A stretch of 64,000 bases of DNA, taken from assembly GCF_020622345.1 (NCBI RefSeq), contig NZ_JACNMO010000003.1, positions 62,001 through 126,000 of the forward strand, written 5' to 3'. Shown one piece after another: positions 59,442 to 64,000 of this stretch. The translations under genes were made by a program, and so were the position numbers. The notes beneath the pieces were generated by a model. The model was not told the origin of the DNA. It saw nothing but the letters and a program-made list of their open reading frames with translations, and did no database searches. The DNA comes from Roseobacter weihaiensis (GTDB taxonomy: Bacteria > Pseudomonadota > Alphaproteobacteria > Rhodobacterales > Rhodobacteraceae). The stretch's first letter is position 1. Every line of letters begins with the position of its first letter.

Positions 59442-61501
59442 GCGGGCAAATGATCGGCGTCGATGTCGGTGGTACGTTTACGGACGTCTTCGTGCTGAAC
59501 GAGGCCGCCGGCTCGGCCAGCGTTGCCAAAGTGCCCACGACCCGACCCGACCAGTCGGTTGGGTTTCTTGACGGCATCGGGCGCGAGGTCGACACACTTA
59601 GCGAGGTGGCGGTGGTCGTTCATGGCACGACGGCCGGAACGAACGCCCTGCTGGAGCGCAAGGGTGCCAAGACCGGTGTCATCTGCACCGCGGGGTTGCG
59701 CGACGTTCTGGAAATGCGCCGCCGCGACCGGCCTCGCACCTGGGGGCTACGCGGCGATTTCGAACCGGTCGTTGACCGGCGTGACCGGCTGGAAGTGCAA
59801 GAGCGCACACTGGCCGATGGCAGCATTCGCACGCCGGTCGATCTTGACGCCGTGCGCATGGCAGCTCGGCAGTTGTGCGATCAGGGTTGCAAGGCCGTCG
59901 CGGTGCTGTTCGCCAATGCCTATGCCAATCCGGAAAATGAGGCTGCCGCCGTGGCCGCTGTGCGCGAGGTCTGGCCCAATCCGCATGTCTCTGCGTCTTC
60001 CGAGATATTGCCCGAGATACGCGAGTTCGAGCGGTTCTCGACCACTGCGCTGAATGCCTATTTGCAACCCGAAGTTTCGGGCTATCTGGGACGTCTGGAA
60101 ACGGCCCTGACCGAAGGCGGGTTCGACGGCGAGTTCATGATCGTGCAGTCAAACGGCGGCGTGATGACGGTGGATACTGCCTGTCGCCTGCCGGTGCGCA
60201 CCGCCTTGTCCGGCCCGGCTGCGGGCGTGATTGCGGCGGGATATATCGCCGGTGTCGCGGGCTTTGATAACGTCATCACCGGCGATATGGGCGGCACCAG
60301 TTTCGACGTGTCCCTGATCGCGGGCGGGCAATCCATTCTGTCGCCTCAAACCTCGATCGATTTCGGCATGGTGGTCCGCAACCCGATGATCGAGATTACC
60401 ACCATCGGAGCGGGCGGTGGCTCGATCGCCTGGGTCGACAAGGGAGGGCTTTTGAACATCGGCCCCGAAAGCGCCGGGTCTGATCCCGGCCCTGTGGCCT
60501 ACGGGCTGGGCAATGACCGGCCGACGGTGACGGACGCAAATGTGGTGCTGGGCCGGATTGATCCCGATAACCCCATTGGCGGCAAACTTGACCGGCTGGA
60601 TATCGAAGCCGCCGGGCGGGCCATCGACGCCCATGTGGGCGCGCCGCTGGGCCTCGACACGGTCGCAGCGGCCGAGGCCATTCTGCGGGTCGCCAATTCG
60701 CGGATGGCCGGTGCAATCCGGCTCGTGTCCATCGAACGGGGCTTCGATCCAAAGCGTTTTGCCTTCATGCCATTCGGCGGTGGCGGCGCGCTGCATGCAG
60801 GCGCGATGTTGGCCGAGGTCGGGATCGCGCGCGCGATTGTGCCTCGCTATCCCGGCGTTACCTCTGCCATGGGCTGCGTGATCGCCGACATGCGGCAGGA
60901 CTTCGTGCAGACCGTCAACACGCTGGTCGACACGCTGGATGAAGCCGCATTGGGTGACTTCATGCAGGCTAATACCGATGACGGGATGGCACTGCTGGAA
61001 GCCTCCCGCACCAGTTTTGAGGCACGCGAGGCGTCGTTCACGCTCGATATGGCCTATGTCGGGCAAACGCACACCGTGTCGGTGCCGCTTGATGTCACGA
61101 TGGTGGACGACAAGGTAACGCCGCCCTCTAAGGCCGAGATCGAGGTGGCGTTCGACACTACCTATCAGGCCACCTTTGGGCGGCTTCTTCAGAACGGCAC
61201 GCGGCGGATATTGAATCTGCGCACTGCGGTCACCGGCAAACGGCCCAAGTTCGATCTGGCCACGCTAGCACCAGGTACCACTGGAAGCGTCGCTCCAACC
61301 GCCACCCGGAAAGTTCACTTCGGCAACGTCTGGCTTGAGACCGCTATCCATGATCGGCTGTCGCTGCCCGTCGGCGCCGTGATCAACGGTCCGGCCATTC
61401 TAACCCAACCCGACACAACGGTGCTGATTGAACCGGGCCTCGCCGGAAAGGTCGACCGTTTTGGCAACACCATCATCGAACCGGTGGAGGGAGACGCATG
61501 A
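59438..61501 (+). CDS. hyuA: Hydantoinase A / oxoprolinase-family subunit
   Basis: 687 residues from the ATGA-overlapping start. N-terminal nucleotide motif GVDVGGTFTDVFVLN, VVVHGTTAGTNALLERKGAKTGVI, then VITGDMGGTSFDVSLIAGG and IGAGGGSIAWVDKGG of the ASKHA core, and FMPFGGGGALHAGAMLAEVG. These fit the ATP-binding HyuA subunit that phosphorylates the ring carbonyl. The substrate is likely a lactam, imide or hydantoin connected to the downstream lyase. Confidence 0.88.
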   Translation: MSGQMIGVDVGGTFTDVFVLNEAAGSASVAKVPTTRPDQSVGFLDGIGREVDTLSEVAVVVHGTTAGTNALLERKGAKTGVICTAGLRDVLEMRRRDRPRTWGLRGDFEPVVDRRDRLEVQERTLADGSIRTPVDLDAVRMAARQLCDQGCKAVAVLFANAYANPENEAAAVAAVREVWPNPHVSASSEILPEIREFERFSTTALNAYLQPEVSGYLGRLETALTEGGFDGEFMIVQSNGGVMTVDTACRLPVRTALSGPAAGVIAAGYIAGVAGFDNVITGDMGGTSFDVSLIAGGQSILSPQTSIDFGMVVRNPMIEITTIGAGGGSIAWVDKGGLLNIGPESAGSDPGPVAYGLGNDRPTVTDANVVLGRIDPDNPIGGKLDRLDIEAAGRAIDAHVGAPLGLDTVAAAEAILRVANSRMAGAIRLVSIERGFDPKRFAFMPFGGGGALHAGAMLAEVGIARAIVPRYPGVTSAMGCVIADMRQDFVQTVNTLVDTLDEAALGDFMQANTDDGMALLEASRTSFEAREASFTLDMAYVGQTHTVSVPLDVTMVDDKVTPPSKAEIEVAFDTTYQATFGRLLQNGTRRILNLRTAVTGKRPKFDLATLAPGTTGSVAPTATRKVHFGNVWLETAIHDRLSLPVGAVINGPAILTQPDTTVLIEPGLAGKVDRFGNTIIEPVEGDA

Positions 61502-62118
61502 GCGATCCGACCACTTGGGACCTGTCGCGCACAGCGCTTTTGACAATCGACCTGCAAAACGACTTTCTGCATCCGGAGTGTGCTTATGGACGCGCTGGCC
61601 AAACCGACGAGGCGATCACGGCGCTTCCCGACCGCATCGCACCGCTTGCTGCCGCCTTGCGCACGCGGGGCGGGCGGTATTTCTCTGCACAGTTCACGCT
61701 TGTACCCGACCGCGACGGAGAGCCATTGATCGCGCCTCATCTGAAAACCCTGCGCCCGTTTCTGGGCCGGGGGGATTTTGTTCCGGGTGGCTTCGGGCAC
61801 TCTTTGGTGGATACGCTGGCTCCTGCAGACTTCACCATTGAAAAGGTGGCCTATTCGGCCTTCTACCAAACCCGACTGGAGTACATCATGCGTGCAACCG
61901 GGATCGAAACCCTGATCGTCGGCGGCATTGTGACAAACGGGGGCGTCGCTTCGACGCTCAGGGACGCGCATCTGCGCAACATCGATACCGTGATGCTCAC
62001 CGATGGCTGCGCGGCCTTTCGTCAAGAAGTCCATGATGCAACGCTGCTCTCTCTCGGCACGGTCACGCATCAGATGAGCTGCGCTGATGCTTTGAGCTGG
62101 TTGGAGGCCGCGACATGA
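61498..62118 (+). CDS. Isochorismatase-fold hydrolase lacking the usual catalytic Cys
   Basis: 206 residues with the family's Asp (LLTIDLQNDFLHPE, Asp18) and Lys (TIEKVAYSAFYQT, Lys116). In the third conserved segment, usually VxTNxCVExTxRDA, the sequence is GGIVTNGGVASTLRDAH, so the nucleophilic Cys is replaced by Gly149. Amidase members (nicotinamidase, N-carbamoylsarcosine amidase, maleamate amidase) need that Cys; isochorismatases proper do without it. Its place right after HyuA suggests hydrolysis or binding of the ring-opened product by a non-covalent mechanism. It overlaps its neighbours by 4 bases at each end. Confidence 0.8.
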   Translation: MSDPTTWDLSRTALLTIDLQNDFLHPECAYGRAGQTDEAITALPDRIAPLAAALRTRGGRYFSAQFTLVPDRDGEPLIAPHLKTLRPFLGRGDFVPGGFGHSLVDTLAPADFTIEKVAYSAFYQTRLEYIMRATGIETLIVGGIVTNGGVASTLRDAHLRNIDTVMLTDGCAAFRQEVHDATLLSLGTVTHQMSCADALSWLEAAT

Positions 62119-62972
62119 CATTGCGCGCCCGGCTCGCGCAAAAGGAAATCCTGGTCGCCCCTGGCGTCTACGACGGGTTGACAGCAACGCTGGCCGAGGC
62201 GGCGGGGTTTCAGGCGCTCTATCTGTCGGGGGCGGCGGTGGCCTATACTCGACTGGGGCGCCCCGACATCGGGCTCAGCACTATGTCGGAAATGGCCGAC
62301 ACCATGGCGCTGATCGCCGACCGCGTCGAGCTGCCGGTGATCATCGACGCCGATACCGGCTTTGGCAACGCATTGAACGCGCAACGCACAATGCGGGTCT
62401 ACGAGCGCGCCGGTGCCGCGGCCTTGCAGGTCGAAGACCAAAGCCATCCGAAGCGCTGCGGGCATCTGACAGACAAGTCCCTGATCCCCGCGACCGAGAT
62501 GGTAGGCAAGATCGCTGCGATGGCCGACGCACGCGCTCGCGACACCTTGATCATCGCACGCACCGACGCGATCGCCGTCGAGGGGATTTCCGCCGCTATG
62601 GATCGGGCCGAGGCCTATATTGAGGCAGGTGCGGATGTGCTGTTCATCGAGGCACCCCAGACCCGCGCGCAACTGGAGGACGTCGCCAAGACCTTCGCCG
62701 TACGCATCCCGCTGCTGGCGAACATGGTCGAAGGCGGTGCAACCCCGATCACTGGATCGGATGATCTGGAAAGCCTGGGCTTTTCCATCGTGATCTTTCC
62801 CGGCGGCATCGTCCGGGCGCTCGCCCGCACTGGCGAAGCCTACTATCAAAGCCTCGCCGCCCACGGCTCAAACACGCGGTTCCAGGACCGGATGTTCGAT
62901 TTCGACGGGTTGAACGAAGCTATCGGCACCACCGAGATGCTGACCCTCGGCAAACGCTATGACGGCAACTGA
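62115..62972 (+). CDS. Isocitrate lyase/PEP mutase-family C-C lyase (2-methylisocitrate or dimethylmalate lyase-like)
   Basis: 285 residues. The metal-binding VIIDADTGFGN, the mobile active-site loop DQSHPKRCGH with catalytic Cys115 (lyases carry KKCGH; mutases lack the Cys), IIARTDAIAVEG and VLFIEAPQTR are all present. The family cleaves 2-hydroxy diacids into pyruvate or glyoxylate plus a second acid; dimethylmalate lyase and methylisocitrate lyase are members. With the LeuCD-like hydratase in the divergent operon it would cleave the malate-type product. Confidence 0.86.
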   Translation: MTLRARLAQKEILVAPGVYDGLTATLAEAAGFQALYLSGAAVAYTRLGRPDIGLSTMSEMADTMALIADRVELPVIIDADTGFGNALNAQRTMRVYERAGAAALQVEDQSHPKRCGHLTDKSLIPATEMVGKIAAMADARARDTLIIARTDAIAVEGISAAMDRAEAYIEAGADVLFIEAPQTRAQLEDVAKTFAVRIPLLANMVEGGATPITGSDDLESLGFSIVIFPGGIVRALARTGEAYYQSLAAHGSNTRFQDRMFDFDGLNEAIGTTEMLTLGKRYDGN

Positions 62973-64000
62973 CGTCAGCGTCTCGGCACCTCCTGACCGT
63001 TTCGACCTATCGGTCGAGACACTGATCATCGGTGCGGGCGCCTGCGGGTTGGTCGCTGCCCTTTCAGCTGTGGAGACAGGCCGAGAGGTGCTGGTGGTCG
63101 AGGCCGACGAGGTGCCACGCGGCTCGACGGCATTGTCAGCGGGACTGATCCCGGCGGCTGGTACAAGGGTTCAACGTGCCGCCGGCATCGACGATACACC
63201 CGAGAGGTTCGCCGCCGACATCCAGGCCAAGGCGCATGGCGAGAACGACCCCTCACTGGCCGAACTGCTGGCCCATGGCGCAGCAGAGGTCATCGACTGG
63301 CTAAGCGACACCCACCACCTGCCGTTTTCCGTTGTGACCGATTTCGACTATCCCGGCCATTCCCGTCACCGAATGCACGGATTGCCCAGCCGCTCAGGCA
63401 CGGAACTGATCGACGCGCTGCGTAGTGCTGCCGAAACCGCAGGGATCGATATCGTCTGTGAAAGCCGTGCGACAACGCTTTACCATGCCGAAGACCGGAT
63501 CGCCGGTGTTGGCGTCACCCGCCCCGACGGCGGGGTCGAGACCATAGGATGCGACCGGCTGATCCTCGCTTGCAACGGGTTCGGCGGCAATCGCGACCTC
63601 GTCGCACAACACATGCCGGACATCTCCGAGGCGGTTTGGTTCGGTCATGACGGCAACCGCGGCGAGGCCGTGCTTTGGGCGGACGCCATCGGAGCCAAGA
63701 CCCGGCACCTCGGGGCCTATCAGGGGCACGGAAATGTCGCGCATCCACATGGCATCCTGATCACATGGGCAGTGATCACCCAAGGCGGGATACAGGTGAA
63801 CCACTACGGTGAGAGGTTTTGGAACGAAGCGCAGGGTTATTCGGAAGCGGCGCGTGCCGTGCTGGCCCAACCCGGCGGCGAAGCTTTCGCGATCTTCGAC
63901 GAACGCATCGCCGGGATCGCGCGACAATTCGAAGACTTCAAGCGCGCAGAGGCCGCTGGAGCGGTACGGACCGACGACACAATCGAGGGCCTCGCTCGGG
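62959..64000 (+). CDS. FAD-dependent oxidoreductase (fumarate reductase/tricarballylate dehydrogenase-like), truncated by the window edge
   Basis: 347 codons visible from the ATG at 62959, which overlaps the lyase end by 14 bases. The N-terminal FAD site is TLIIGAGACGLVAALSAVETGREVLVVEAD, followed by GSTALSAGLIPAAG. LILACNGFGGNRDL is the second FAD-binding stretch of fumarate-reductase-type flavoproteins, and RHRMHGLPSRSGTELI lies in the substrate cap region. It probably inserts or reduces a C=C bond next to carboxylates. The C-terminal catalytic Arg lies beyond the window. Confidence 0.83.
   Translation, partial: MTATDVSVSAPPDRFDLSVETLIIGAGACGLVAALSAVETGREVLVVEADEVPRGSTALSAGLIPAAGTRVQRAAGIDDTPERFAADIQAKAHGENDPSLAELLAHGAAEVIDWLSDTHHLPFSVVTDFDYPGHSRHRMHGLPSRSGTELIDALRSAAETAGIDIVCESRATTLYHAEDRIAGVGVTRPDGGVETIGCDRLILACNGFGGNRDLVAQHMPDISEAVWFGHDGNRGEAVLWADAIGAKTRHLGAYQGHGNVAHPHGILITWAVITQGGIQVNHYGERFWNEAQGYSEAARAVLAQPGGEAFAIFDERIAGIARQFEDFKRAEAAGAVRTDDTIEGLAR

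Noticed and set aside
57747-61501. Acetone or acetophenone carboxylase
   Set aside because: Those need an additional small subunit and different neighbours; only the two hydantoinase-type subunits are present.

Overview
The window looks like a chromosome- or plasmid-borne accessory stretch of a marine Rhodobacterales (Roseobacter-group) alphaproteobacterium. This is inferred from the high GC, dense ATGA-overlapped operons, two TRAP dicarboxylate-type transporters, two ribose-type ABC importers and many small catabolic gene sets each with its own regulator. No rRNA, tRNA, CRISPR array, prophage or replication origin was recognised. Family calls come from reading motifs by eye; no database search was possible.

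Layout. (1) 1-3.5 kb: a two-subunit flavin/[2Fe-2S] oxidoreductase running off the left edge, a tandem rhodanese and a ChrR-type cupin. (2) 3.6-16.6 kb, locus A: a SorC-type regulator, ketose 3-epimerase, acetoin-dehydrogenase-like E1alpha/E1beta/E2 and an FGGY kinase on the minus strand, divergent from an ABC sugar importer followed by DhaK and DhaL. (3) 16.6-26.0 kb, locus B: MtnK, MtnA, a second SorC regulator, a class II aldolase and an aldo/keto reductase, divergent from a second ABC importer and a FucU/RbsD-type mutarotase. This reads as uptake and cleavage of a 5-deoxypentose or 5-methylthioribose to DHAP plus an aldehyde. (4) 26.2-32 kb: a single-module adenylation-carrier-reductase enzyme, an SDR, a hydrolase and a TetR regulator. 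(5) 32-35.2 kb: an agmatinase-amine oxidase operon with two small coupled genes.

(6) 35.3-39.85 kb is a gene graveyard: a transposase tail, a peroxiredoxin/deiodinase-like fragment, the C-terminus of a nuclease, a class C beta-lactamase-like pseudogene, an Fe-S subunit fragment, one copy of a dispersed repeat and two AT-richer orphan genes. (7) 39.86-50.3 kb, locus C: CaiB/BaiF CoA transferase, enoyl-CoA hydratase, GntR regulator and a large FAD/Fe-S 2-hydroxyacid dehydrogenase, divergent from a class V aminotransferase, TRAP transporter and GlcG-like protein across a perfect palindrome. (8) 50.4-51.2 kb: a hipA remnant and the second repeat copy. (9) 51.2-64 kb, locus D: GntR, LeuCD-like hydratase and TRAP transporter on the minus strand, divergent from a tautomerase-SnoaL fusion, HyuB, HyuA, an isochorismatase-fold protein without its usual cysteine, an isocitrate-lyase/PEP-mutase-family lyase and a flavoprotein running off the right edge.

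The strongest candidates for undescribed biology are locus A (an acetoin-dehydrogenase-type complex inside a ketose pathway) and locus D (whose enzyme set fits ring opening of a cyclic amide or imide to a substituted maleate, hydration to a malate and retro-aldol cleavage).
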